The notes under the pieces were generated by a model, which had not been told where the DNA came from, did no database searches, and saw only the letters and a program-made list of their open reading frames with translations. Shown here piece after piece: positions 9,299-22,691 of a stretch of DNA of 64,000 nucleotides (its first letter is position 1; the number at the start of each line of letters is the position of its first letter). Made by a program: the position numbers and the translations under genes. Origin of the DNA: Acanthosepion esculentum (taxonomy: Eukaryota; Mollusca; Cephalopoda; Sepiida; Sepiidae); assembly GCA_964036315.1 (NCBI GenBank), contig OZ038485.1:71730824-71794823 (forward strand). Direction: 5' to 3'.

Positions 9299-10595
9299 GA
9301 AAAACAAACCAAAACAGCTCTCTTTTACACCTAAAATTCAATATTTTTCAAAACTTTGAAAAAACTTAAAATTTGCAATATAACTTTGTGAAAACTGTTG
9401 AAACTTGTTGAAATCAATACTTTTCGATCGATAACATATCGATTTTCAATAATTTTATTGGTCTTCTAAATATTTCAATAAGTAAATCAATTTTTCAAAC
9501 AACCGTGTTTAAAGTAGAAAAACAAGCCAAAACAGCTTGCTTTTACACCTAAATTTCAATATTTTTCAAAACATTGTAAAACTTAAAATTTGCAATATAA
9601 CTTTGTGAAAACTGTTGAAACTTGCTGAAATCAATACTTTTCGATCGATAACATATCGATTTTCAATAATTTTATTGGTCTTCTAAAGATTTCAATAAGT
9701 AAATCAATTTTTAAAACAACCGTGTTTAACGTTGAAAAACAAGCCAAAACAGCTTGCTTTTACACCTAAAATTCAATATTTTTCAAAACTTAGTAAAACT
9801 TAAAATTTGCAATATAACTTTTGAAAACTGTTGAAACTTGTTGAAATCAATACTTTTCGATCGATAACATATCGATTTTCAATAATTTTATTGGTTTTCT
9901 AAAGATTTCAATAAGTAAATCAATTTTTCGAACAACCGTGTTTAACGTTGAAAAACAAGCCAAAAGAGCTTGCTTTTACACCTAAAATTCAATATTTTTC
10001 AAAACTTTGTAAAACTTAAAATTTGCAATATAACTGTGTGAAAACTGTTGAAACTTGTTGAAATCAATACTTTTCGTTCGATAACATATCGATTTTCAAT
10101 AATTTTATTGGTTTTCTAAATATTTCAATAAGTAAATCAATTTTTCAAACAACCGTGTTTAACGTTGAAAAACTAGCCAAAACAGCTTGCTTTTACACCT
10201 AAAACTCAATATTTTACAAAACTTTGTAAAACTTAAAATATGCAATATAACTTTGTGAAAACTGTTGAAACTTGTTGAAATCAATACTTTTCGATCGATA
10301 ACATATCGATTTTCAATAATTTTATTGGTTTTCTAAAGATTTCAATAAGTAAATCAATTTTTCAAACAACCGTGTTTAACGTTGAAAAAGAAGCCAAAAC
10401 AGCTTGCTTTTACACCTAAAATTCAATATTTTACAAAACTTTGTAAAACTTAAATTTTGCAATATAACTTTGTGAAAACTGTTGAAACATGCTGAAATCA
10501 ATACTTTTCGATCGATAACATATCGATTTTCAATAATTTTATTGGTTTTCTAAAGATTTCAATAAGTAAGTCAATTTTTCATACAGTTTAACGTT
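9299..10595 (+). repeat. Mixed, more diverged monomers (6 copies)
   Basis: Starts are 9299, 9517, 9734, 9950, 10167 and 10384. This stretch has more private changes than its surroundings. The copy at 9299 has CAGCTCTCTTT, an extra A near offset 60 and the end AAAGTAGAAA. The copy at 9734 lost one base at AACTTTTGAAAAC. The copy at 10167 has C40 and A74. The pair 9950/10167 is the recurrent G17-G87-T128-T172 then T8-A50 dimer. Confidence 0.85.
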
Positions 10596-13500
10596 GAAAA
10601 ACAAACCAAAACAGCTTGCTTTTACACCTAAAATTCAATATTTTACAAAACTTTGTAAAACTTAAAATTTGCAATATAACTTTGTGAAAACTGTTGAAAC
10701 TTGTTGAAATCAATAGTTTTCGATCGATAACATATCGATTTTCAATAATTTTATTGGTTTTCTAAAGATTTCAATAAGTAAATCAATTTTTCAAACAACC
10801 GTGTTTAACGTTGAAAAACAAGCCAAAACAGCTTGCTTTTACACCTAAAATTCAATATTTTTCAAAACTTTGTAAAACTTAAAATTTGCAATATAACATT
10901 GTGAAAACTGTTGAAACATGCTGAAATCAATACTTTTCGATCGATAACATATCGATTTTCAATAATTTTATTGGTTTTCTAAAGATTTCAATAAGTAAAT
11001 CAATTTTTCAAACAACCGTGTTTAACGTTGAAAAAGAAGCCAAAACAGCTTGCTTTTACACCTAAAATTCAATATTTTTCAAAACTTTGTAAAACTTAAA
11101 ATTTGCAATATAACTTTGTGAAAACTGTTGAAACTTGTTGAAATCAATACTTTTCGATCGATAACATATCGATTTTCAATAATTTTATTGGTTTTCTAAA
11201 GATTTCAATAAGTAAATCAATTTTTCAAACAACCGTGTTTAACGTTGAAAAACAAGCCAAAACAGCTTGCTTTTACACCTAAAATTCAATATTTTACAAA
11301 ACTTTGTAAAACTTAAAATTTGCAATATAACTTTGTGAAAACTGTTGAAACTTGTTGAAATCAATACTTTTCGATCGATAACATATCGATTTTCAATAAT
11401 TTTATGGGTTTTCTAAAGATTTCAATAAGTAAATCAATTTTTCAAACAACCGTGTTTAACGTTGAAAAACACGCCAAAACAGCTTGCTTTTACACCTAAA
11501 ATTCAATATTTTTCAAAACTTTGTAAAACTTAAAATTTGCAATATAACTGTGTGAAAACTGTTGAAACTTGTTGAAATCAATACTTTTCGTTCGATAACA
11601 TATCGATTTTCAATAATTTTATTGGTTTTCTAAATATTTCAATAAGTAAATCAATTTTTCAAACAACCGTGTTTAACGTTGAAAAACTAGCCAAAACAGC
11701 TTGCTTTTACACCTAAAATTCAATATTTTACAAAACTTTGTAAAACTTAAAATTTGCAATATAACTTTGTGAAAACTGTTGAAACTTGTTGAAATCAATA
11801 CTTTTCGATCGATAACATATCGATTTTCAATAATTTTATTGGTTTTCTAAAGATTTCAATAAGTAAATCAATTTTTCAAACAACCGTGTTTAACGTTGAA
11901 AAACAAGCCAAAACAGCTTGCTTTTACACCTAAAATTCAATATTTTTCAAAACTTTGTAAAACTTAAAATTTGCAATATAACTTTGTGAAAACTGTTGAA
12001 ACTTGTTGAAATCAATACTTTTCGATCGATAACATATCGATTTTCAATAATTTTATTGGTTTTCTCAATATTTCAATAAGTAAATCAATTTTTCAAACAA
12101 CCGTGTTTAACGTTGAAAAACAAGCCAAAACAGCTTGCTTTTACACCTAAAATTCAATATTTTTCAAAACTTTGTAAAACTTAAAATTTGCAATATAACT
12201 TTGTGAAAACTGTTGAAACATGCTGAAATCAATACTTTTCGATCGATAACATATCGATTTTCAATAATTTTATTGGTTTTCTAAAGATTTCAATAAGTAA
12301 GTCAATTTTTCATACAGTTTAACGTTGAAAAACAAACCAAAACAGCTTGCTTTTACACCTAAAATTCAATATTTTTCAAAACTTTGTAAAACTTAAAATT
12401 TGCAATATAACTTTGTGAAAACTGTTGAAACTTGTTGAAATCAATACTTTTCGATCGATAACATATCGATTTTCAATAATTTTATGGGTTTTCTAAAGAT
12501 TTCAATAAGTAAATCAATTTTTCAAACAACCGTGTTTAACGTTGAAAAACACGCCAAAACAGCTTGCTTTTACACCTAAAATTCAATATTTTTCAAAACT
12601 TTGTAAAACTTAAAATTTGCAATATAACTGTGTGAAAACTGTTGAAACTTGTTGAAATAAATACTTTTCGTTCGATAACATATCGATTTTCAATAATTTT
12701 ATTGGTTTTCTAAATATTTCAATAAGTAAATCAATTTTTCAAACAACCGTGTTTAACGTTGAAAAACTAGCCAAAACAGCTTGCTTTTACACCTAAAATT
12801 CAATATTTTACAAAACTTTGTAAAACTTAAAATTTGCAATATAACTTTGTGAAAACTGTTGAAACTTGTTGAAATCAATAGTTTTCGATCGATAACATAT
12901 CGATTTTCAATAATTTTATTGGTTTTCTAAAGATTTCAATAAGTAAATCAATTTTTCAAACAACCGTGTTTAACGTTGAAAAACAAGCCAAAACAGCTTG
13001 CTTTTACACCTAAAATTCAATATTTTTCAAAACTTTGTAAAACTTAAAATTTGCAATATAACATTGTGAAAACTGTTGAAACATGCTGAAATCAATACTT
13101 TTCGATCGATAACATATCGATTTTCAATAATTTTATTGGTTTTCTAAAGATTTCAATAAGTAAATCAATTTTTCAAACAACCGTGTTTAACGTTGAAAAA
13201 GAAGCCAAAACAGCTTGCTTTTACACCTAAAATTCAATATTTTTCAAAACTTTGTAAAACTTAAAATTTGCAATATAACTTTGTGAAAACTGTTGAAACT
13301 TGTTGAAATCAATACTTTTCGATCGATAACATATCGATTTTCAATAATTTTATTGGTTTTCTAAAGATTTCAATAAGTAAATCAATTTTTCAAACAACCG
13401 TGTTTAACGTTGAAAAACAAGCCAAAACAGCTTGCTTTTACACCTAAAATTCAATATTTTACAAAACTTTGTAAAACTTAAAATTTGCAATATAACTTTG

Positions 13501-14491
13501 TGAAAACTGTTGAAACTTGTTGAAATCAATACTTTTCGATCGATAACATATCGATTTTCAATAATTTTATGGGTTTTCTAAAGATTTCAATAAGTAAATC
13601 AATTTTTCAAACAACCGTGTTTAACGTTGAAAAACACGCCAAAACAGCTTGCTTTTACACCTAAAATTCAATATTTTTCAAAACTTTGTAAAACTTAAAA
13701 TTTGCAATATAACTGTGTGAAAACTGTTGAAACTTGTTGAAATCAATACTTTTCGTTCGATAACATATCGATTTTCAATAATTTTATTGGTTTTCTAAAT
13801 ATTTCAATAAGTAAATCAATTTTTCAAACAACCGTGTTTAACGTTGAAAAACTAGCCAAAACAGCTTGCTTTTACACCTAAAATTCAATATTTTACAAAA
13901 CTTTGTAAAACTTAAAATTTGCAATATAACTTTGTGAAAACTGTTGAAACTTGTTGAAATCAATACTTTTCGATCGATAACATATCGATTTTCAATAATT
14001 TTATTGGTTTTCTAAAGATTTCAATAAGTAAATCAATTTTTCAAACAACCGTGTTTAACGTTGAAAAACAAGCCAAAACAGCTTGCTTTTACACCTAAAA
14101 TTCAATATTTTTCAAAACTTTGTAAAACTTAAAATTTGCAATATAACTTTGTGAAAACTGTTGAAACTTGTTGAAATCAATACTTTTCGATCGATAACAT
14201 ATCGATTTTCAATAATTTTATTGGTTTTCTCAATATTTCAATAAGTAAATCAATTTTTCAAACAACCGTGTTTAACGTTGAAAAACAAGCCAAAACAGCT
14301 TGCTTTTACACCTAAAATTCAATATTTTTCAAAACTTTGTAAAACTTAAAATTTGCAATATAACTTTGTGAAAACTGTTGAAACATGCTGAAATCAATAC
14401 TTTTCGATCGATAACATATCGATTTTCAATAATTTTATTGGTTTTCTAAAGATTTCAATAAGTAAGTCAATTTTTCATACAGTTTAACGTT
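10596..14491 (+). repeat. 10-mer higher-order repeat, 2165 bp, second copy partial
   Basis: Starts are 10596, 10813, 11030, 11247, 11464, 11681, 11898, 12115, 12327, 12544, 12761 | 12978, 13195, 13412, 13629, 13846, 14063, 14280. The seven monomers from 10813 match the seven from 12978 in order: A86 with A106/C109; G7; A50 with G160; C9-G87-T128-T172; T8-A50; TCTCAATAT; short end. Inside copy 1, 12327-12977 repeats the G160, C9 and T8 triplet of 11247-11897, with G121 added, so a smaller duplication is nested in the larger one. Confidence 0.88.
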
Positions 14492-17292
14492 GAAAAACAA
14501 ACCAAAACAGCTTGCTTTTACACCTAAAATTCAATATTTTTCAAAACTTTGTAAAACTTAAAATTTGCAATATAACTTTGTGAAAACTGTTGAAACTTGT
14601 TGAAATCAATACTTTTCGATCGATAACATATCGATTTTCAATAATTTTATTGGTTTTCTAAAGATTTCAATAAGTAAATCAATTTTTCAAACAACCGTGT
14701 TTAACGTTGAAAAACAAGCCAAAACAGCTTGCTTTTACACCTAAAATTCAATATTTTTCAAAACTTTGTAAAACTTAAAATTTGCAATATAACTTTGTGA
14801 AAACTGTTGAAACATGCTGAAATCAATACTTTTCGATCGATAACATATCGATTTTCAATAATTTTATTGGTTTTCTAAAGATTTCAATAAGTAAGTCAAT
14901 TTTTCATACAGTTTAACGTTGAAAAACAAGCCAAAACAGCTTGCTTTTACACCTAAAATTCAATATTTTACAAAACTTTGTAAAACTTAAAATTTGCAAT
15001 ATAACTTTGTGAAAACTGTTGAAACTTGTTGAAATCAATACTTTTCGATCGATAACATATCGATTTTCAATAATTTTATTGGTTTTCTAAAGATTTCAAT
15101 AAGTAAATCAATTTTTCAAACAACCGTTTTTAACGTTGAAAAACAAGCCAAAACAGCTTGCTTTTACACCTAAAATTCAATATTTTTCAAAACTTTGTAA
15201 AACTTAAAATTTGCAATATAACTTTGTGAAAACTGTTGAAACTTGTTGAAATCAATACTTTTCGATCGATAACATATCGATTTTCAATAATTTTATTGGT
15301 TTTCTAAAGATTTCAATAAATAAATCAATTTTTCAAACAACCGTGTTTAACGTTGAAAAACAAGCCAAAACAGCTTGCTTTTACACCTAAAATTCAATAT
15401 TTTTCAAAACTTTGTAAAACTTAAAATTTGCAATATAACTTTGTGAAAACTGTTGAAACTTGTTGAAATCAATACTTTTCGATCGATAACATATCGATTT
15501 TCAATAATTTTATTTGTTTTCTAAAGATTTCAATAAGTAAATCAATTTTTCAAACAATCGTGTTTAACGTTGAAAAACAAGCCAAAACAGCTTGCTTTTA
15601 CACCTAAAATTCAATATTTTACAAAACTTTGTAAAACTTAAAATTTGCAATATAACTTTGTGAAAACTGTTGAAACTTGTTGAAATCAATAGTTTTCGAT
15701 CGATAACATATCGATTTTCAATAATTTTATTGGTTTTCTAAAGATTTCAATAAGTAAATCAATTTTTCAAACAACCGTGTTTAACGTTGAAAAACAAGCC
15801 AAAACAGCTTGCTTTTACACCTAAAATTCAATATTTTTCAAAACTTTGTAAAACTTAAAATTTGCAATATAACTTTGTGAAAACTGTTGAAACATGCTGA
15901 AATCAATACTTTTCGATCGATAACATATCGATTTTCAATAATTTTATTGGTTTTCTAAAGATTTCAATAAGTAAGTCAATTTTTCATACAGTTTAACGTT
16001 GAAAAACAAACCAAAACAGCTTGCTTTTACACCTAAAATTCAATATTTTTCAAAACTTTGTAAAACTTAAAATTTGCAATATAACTTTGTGAAAACTGTT
16101 GAAACTTGTTGAAATCAATACTTTTCGATCGATAACATATCGATTTTCAATAATTTTATTGGTTTTCTAAATATTTCAATAAGTAAATCAATTTTTCAAA
16201 CAACCGTGTTTAACGTTGAAAAACAAACCAAAACAGCTTGCTTTTACACCTAAAATTCAATATTTTTCAAAACTTTGTAAAACTTAAAATTTGCAATATA
16301 ACTTTGTGAAAACTGTTGAAACATGCTGAAATCAATACTTTTCGATCGATAACATATCGATTTTCAATAATTTTATTGGTTTTCTAAAGATTTCAATAAG
16401 TAAGTCAATTTTTCATACAGTTTAACGTTGAAAAACAAACCAAAACAGCTTGCTTTTACACCTAAAATTCAATATTTTTCAAAACTTTGTAAAACTTAAA
16501 ATTTGCAATATAACTTTGTGAAAACTGTTGAAACTTGTTGAAATCAATACTTTTCGATCGATAACATATCGATTTTCAATAATTTTATGGGTTTTCTAAA
16601 GATTTCAATAAGTAAATCAATTTTTCAAACAACCGTGTTTAACGTTGAAAAACACGCCAAAACAGCTTGCTTTTACACCTAAAATTCAATATTTTTCAAA
16701 ACTTTGTAAAACTTAAAATTTGCAATATAACTGTGTGAAAACTGTTGAAACTTGTTGAAATCAATACTTTTCGTTCGATAACATATCGATTTTCAATAAT
16801 TTTATTGGTTTTCTATATATTTCAATAAGTAAATCAATTTTTCAAACAACCGTGTTTAACGTTGAAAAACTAGCCAAAACAGCTTGCTTTTACACCTAAA
16901 ATTCAATATTTTACAAAACTTTGTAAAACTTAAAATTTGCAATATAACTTTGTGAAAACTGTTGAAACTTGTTGAAATCAATAGTTTTCGATCGATAACA
17001 TATCGATTTTCAATAATTTTATTGGTTTTCTAAAGATTTCAATAAGTAAATCAATTTTTCAAACAACCGTGTTTAACGTTGAAAAACAAGCCAAAACAGC
17101 TTGCTTTTACACCTAAAATTCAATATTTTTCAAAACTTTGTAAAACTTAAAATTTGCAATATAACTTTGTGAAAACTGTTGAAACTTGTTGAAATCAATA
17201 CTTTTCGATCGATAACATATCGATTTTCAATAATTTTATTGGTTTTCTAAAGATTTCAATAAGTAAGTCAATTTTTCATACAGTTTAACGTT
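14492..17292 (+). repeat. Mixed monomers rich in short ends (13 copies)
   Basis: Starts are 14492, 14709, 14921, 15138, 15355, 15572, 15789, 16001, 16218, 16430, 16647, 16864 and 17081. Five of the thirteen are short-ended. The triplet 16430-17080 (A10 with G160; C9-G87-T128; T8-A50-G121) repeats the order of 12327-12977. The copy at 16218 has A10 although its upstream neighbour has a long end, and 17081 has a short end without A106/C109. Both look like recombinants between subtypes. Confidence 0.85.
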
Positions 17293-18160
17293 GAAAAACA
17301 AGCCAAAACAGCTTGCTTTTACACCTAAAATTCAATATTTTACAAAACTTTGTAAAACTTAAAATTTGCAATATAACTTTGTGAAAACTGTTGAAACTTG
17401 TTGAAATCAATACTTTTCGATCGATAACATATCGATTTTCAATAATTTTATTGGTTTTCTAAAGATTTCAATAAGTAAATCAATTTTTCAAACAACCGTG
17501 TTTAACGTTGAAAAACAAGCCAAAACAGCTTGCTTTTACACCTAAAATTCAATATTTTTCAAAACTTCGTAAAACTTAAAATTTGCAATATGACTTTGTG
17601 AAAACTGTTGAAACTTGTTTAAATCAATACTTTTCGATCGATAACATATCGATTTTCAATAATTTTATTGGTTTTCTAAAGATTTCAATAAGTAAATCAA
17701 TTTTTCAAACAACCGTGTTTAACGTTGAAAAACAAGCCAAAACAGCTTGCTTTTACACCTAAAATTCAATATTTTTCAAAACTTTGTAAAACTTAAAATT
17801 TGCAATATAACTTTGTGAAAACTGTTGAAACTTGTTGAAATCAATACTTTTCGATCGATAACATATCGATTTTCAATAATTTTATTGGTTTTCTAAAGAT
17901 TTCAATAAGTAAATCAATTTTTCCATCAACCGTGTTTAACGTTGAAAAACAAGCCAAAACAGCTTGCTTTTACACCTAAAATTCAATATTTTTCAAAACT
18001 TTGTAAAACTTAAAATTTGCAATATAACTTTGTGAAAACTGTTGAAACATGCTGAAATCAATACTTTTCGATCGATAACATATCGATTTTCAATAATTTT
18101 ATTGGTTTTCTAAAGATTTCAATAAGTAAATCAATTTTTCAAACAACCGTGTTTAACGTT
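17293..18160 (+). repeat. Mixed monomers (4 copies)
   Basis: Starts are 17293, 17510, 17727 and 17944. The copy at 17510 is the first with C59, a marker that becomes frequent further on, and also has ATATGACTT. The copy at 17727 ends TTCCATCAACC. No higher-order period is visible. Confidence 0.85.
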
Positions 18161-20310
18161 GAAAAACAAGCCAAAACAGCTTGCTTTTACACCTAAAATT
18201 CAATATTTTTCAAAACTTTGTAAAACTTAAAATTTGCAATATAACTTTGTGAAAACTGTTGAAACATGCTGAAATCAATACTTTTCGATCGATAACATAT
18301 CGATTTTCAATAATTTTATTGGTTTTCTAAAGATTTCAATAAGTAAGTCAATTTTTCATACAGTTTAACGTTGAAAAACAAACAAAAACAGCTTTCTTTT
18401 ACACCTAAAATTCAATATTTTTCAAAACTTTGTAAAACTTAAAATTTGCAATATAACTTTGTGAAAACTGTTGAAGCTTGTTGAAATCAATAATTTTCGA
18501 TCGATAACATATCGATTTTCAATAATTTTATTGGTTTTCTAAAGATTTCAATAAGTAAATCAATTTTTCAAACAACCGTGTTTAACGTTGAAAAACAAGC
18601 CAAAAGAGCTTGCTTTTACACCTAAAATTCAATATTTTTAAAAACTTTGTAAAACTTAAAATTTGCAATATAACTGTGTGAAAACTGTTGAAACTTGTTG
18701 AAATCAATACTTTTCGTTCGATAACATATCGATTTTCAATAATTTTATTGGTTTTCTAAAGATTTCAATAAGTAAATCAATTTTTCAAACAACCGTGTTT
18801 AACGTTGAAAAACAAGCCAAAACAGCTTGCTTTTACACCTAAAATTCAATATTTTTCAAAACTTCGTAAAACTTAAAATTTGCAATATAACTTTGTGAAA
18901 ACTGTTGAAACATGCTGAAATCAATACTTTTCGATCGATAACATATCGATTTTCAATAATTTTATTGGTTTTCTAAAGATTTTAATAAGTAAGTCAATTT
19001 TTCATACAGTTTAACGTTGAAAAACAAACCAAAACAGCTTGCTTTTACACCTAAAATTCAATATTTTTCAAAACTTTGTAAAACTTAAAATTTGCAATAT
19101 AACTTTGTGAAAACTGTTGAAACTTGTTGAAATCAATACTTTTCGATCGATAACATATCGATTTTCAATAATTTTATTGGTTTTCTAAAGATTTCAATAA
19201 GTAAATCAATTTTTCAAACAACCGTGTTTAACGTTGAAAAACAAGCCAAAACAGCTTGCTTTTACACCTAAAATTCAATATTTTTCAAAACTTTGTAAAA
19301 CTTAAAATTTGCAATATAACTTTGTGAAAACTGTTGAAACATGCTGAAATCAATACTTTTCGATCGATAACATATCGATTTTCAATAATTTTATTGGTTT
19401 TCTAAAGATTTCAATAAGTAAGTCAATTTTTCATACAGTTTAACGTTGAAAAACAAACAAAAACAGCTTTCTTTTACACCTAAAATTCAATATTTTTCAA
19501 AACTTTGTAAAACTTAAAATTTGCAATATAACTTTGTGAAAACTGTTGAAGCTTGTTGAAATCAATACTTTTCGATCGATAACATATCGATTTTCAATAA
19601 TTTTATTGGTTTTCTAAAGATTTCAATAAGTAAATCAATTTTTCAAACAACCGTGTTTAACGTTGAAAAACAAGCCAAAAGAGCTTGCTTTTACACCTAA
19701 AATTCAATATTTTTCAAAACTTTGTAAAACTTAAAATTTGCAATATAACTGTGTGAAAACTGTTGAAACTTGTTGAAATCAATACTTTTCGTTCGATAAC
19801 ATATCGATTTTCAATAATTTTATTGGTTTTCTAAAGATTTCAATAAGTAAATCAATTTTTCAAACAACCGTGTTTAACGTTGAAAAACAAGCCAAAACAG
19901 CTTGCTTTTACACCTAAAATTCAATATTTTTCAAAACTTCGTAAAACTTAAAATTTGCAATATAACTTTGTGAAAACTGTTGAAACATGCTGAAATCAAT
20001 ACTTTTCGATCGATAACATATCGATTTTCAATAATTTTATTGGTTTTCTAAAGATTTTAATAAGTAAGTCAATTTTTCATACAGTTTAACGTTGAAAAAC
20101 AAACCAAAACAGCTTGCTTTTACACCTAAAATTCAATATTTTTCAAAACTTTGTAAAACTTAAAATTTGCAATATAACTTTGTGAAAACTGTTGAAACTT
20201 GTTGAAATCAATACTTTTCGATCGATAACATATCGATTTTCAATAATTTTATTGGTTTTCTAAATATTTCAATAAGTAAATCAATTTTTCAAATAACCGT
20301 GTTTAACGTT
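18161..20310 (+). repeat. 5-mer higher-order repeat, 1075 bp x 2
   Basis: Copy 1 starts at 18161, 18373, 18590, 18807 and 19019. Copy 2 starts at 19236, 19448, 19665, 19882 and 20094. Shared private variants are A10/A12 (ACAAACAAAAAC) with G104 in position 2, G17-G87-T128 in position 3, and C59 with T177 and a short end in position 4. The fifth position differs: 20094 has T172 and AAATAACC near the end and 19019 does not. Confidence 0.9.
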
Positions 20311-22691
20311 GAAAAACAAGCCAAAACAGCTTGCTTTTACACCTAAAATTCAATATTTTTCAAAACTTTGTAAAACTTAAAATTTGCAATATAACTTTGT
20401 GAAAACTGTTGAAACTTGTTGAAATCAATACTTTTCGATCGATAACATATCGATTTTCAATAATTTTATTGGTTTTCTAAAGATTTCAATAAGTAAATCA
20501 ATTTTTCAAACAATCGTGTTTAACGTTGAAAAACAAGCCAAAACAGCTTGCTTTTACACCTAAAATTCAATATTTTTCAAAACTTTGTAAAACTTAAAAT
20601 TTGCAATATAACTTTGTGAAAACTGTTGAAACTTGTTGAAATCAATACTTTTCGATCGATAACATATCGATTTTCAATAATTTTATTGGTTTTCTAAAGA
20701 TTTCAATAAGTAAATCAATTTTTCAAACAACCGTGTTTAACGTTGAAAAAGAAGCCAAAACAGCTTGCTTTTACACCTAAAATTCAATATTTTTCAAAAC
20801 TTTGTAAAACTTAAAATTTGCAATATAACTTTGTGAAAACTGTTGAAACATGCTGAAATCAATACTTTTCGATCGATAACATATCGATTTTCAATAATTT
20901 TATTGGTTTTCTAAAGATTTCAATAAGTAAATCAATTTTTCAAACAACCGTGTTTAACGTTGAAAAACAAGCCAAAACAGCTTGCTTTTACACCTAAAAT
21001 TCAATATTTTTCAAAACTTTGTAAAACTTAAAATTTGCAATATAACTTTGTGAAAACTGTTGAAACATGCTGAAATCAATACTTTTCGATCGATAACATA
21101 TCGATTTTCAATAATTTTATTGGTTTTCTAAAGATTTCAATAAGTAAATCAATTTTTCAAACAACCGTGTTAAAGTTGAAAAACAAGCCAAAACAGCTTG
21201 CTTTTGCACCTAAAATTCAATATTTTTCAAAACTTTGTAAAACTTAAAATTTGCAATATAACTTTGTGAAAACTGTTGAAACTTGTTGAAATCAATACTT
21301 TTCGATCGATAACATATCGATTTTCAATAATTTTATTGGTTTTCTAAAGATTTCAATAAGTAAATCAATTTTTCAAACAATCGTGTTTAACGTTGAAAAA
21401 CAAGCCAAAACAGCTTGCTTTTACACCTAAAATTCAATATTTTTCAAAACTTTGTAAAACTTAAAATTTGCAATATAAGTTTGTGAAAACTGTTGAAACT
21501 TGTTGAAATCAATACTTTTCGATCGATAACATATCGATTTTCAATAATTTTATTGGTTTTCTAAAGATTTCAATAAGTAAATCAATTTTTCAAACAACCG
21601 TGTTTAACGTTGAAAAACAAGCCAAAACAGCTTGCTTTTACACCTAAAATTCAATATTTTTCAAAACTCTGTAAAACTTAAAATTTGCAATATAACTTTG
21701 TGAAAACTGTTGAAACATGCTGAAATCAATACTTTTCGATCGATAACATATCGATTTTCAATAATTTTATTGGTTTTCTAAAGATTTCAATAAGTAAATC
21801 AATTTTTCAAACAACCGTGTTTAACGTTGAAAAAGAAGCCAAAACAGCTTGCTTTTACACCTAAAATTCAATATTTTTCAAAACTTTGTAAAACTTAAAA
21901 TTTGCAATATAACTTTGTGAAAACTGTTGAAACATGCTGAAATCAATACTTTTCGATCGATAACATATCGATTTTCAATAATTTTATTGGTTTTCTAAAG
22001 ATTTCAATAAGTAAGTCAATTTTTCATACAGTTTAACGTTGAAAAACAAACCAAAACAGCTTGCTTTTACACCTAAAATTCAATATTTTTCAAAACTTTG
22101 TAAAACTTAAAATTTGCAATATAACTTTGTGAAAACTGTTGAAACTTGTTGAAATCAATACTTTTCGATCGATAACATATCGATTTTCAATAATTTTATT
22201 GGTTTTCTAAATATTTCAATAAGTAAATCAATTTTTCAAACAACCGTGTTTAACGTTGAAAAAGAAGCCAAAACAGCTTGCTTTTACACCTAAAATTCAA
22301 TATTTTTCAAAACTTTGTAAAACTTAAAATTTGCAATATAACTTTGTGAAAATTGTTGAAACTTGTTGAAATCAATACTTTTCGATCGATAACATATCGA
22401 TTTTCAATAATTTTATTGGTTTTCTAAAGATTTCAATAAGTAAATCAATTTTTCAAACAACCGTGTTTAACGTTGAAAAAGAAGCCAAAACAGCTTGCTT
22501 TTACACCTAAAATTCAATATTTTTCAAAACTCTGTAAAACTTAAAATTTGCAATATAACTTTGTGAAAACTGTTGAAACTTGTTGAAATCAATACTTTTC
22601 GATCGATAACATATCGATTTTCAATAATTTTATTGGTTTTCTAAAGATTTCAATAAGTAAATCAATTTTTCAAACAATCGTGTTTAACGTT
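20311..22691 (+). repeat. Mixed monomers (11 copies)
   Basis: Starts are 20311, 20528, 20745, 20962, 21178, 21395, 21612, 21829, 22041, 22258 and 22475. T204 copies (20311, 21178, 22475) and A106/C109 copies alternate. The copy at 20962 lost one base in GTGTTAAAGTTG. The copies at 21612 and 22475 share CTCTG at offsets 56-60. The short-end copy at 21829 is the last one before 37446. Confidence 0.85.
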
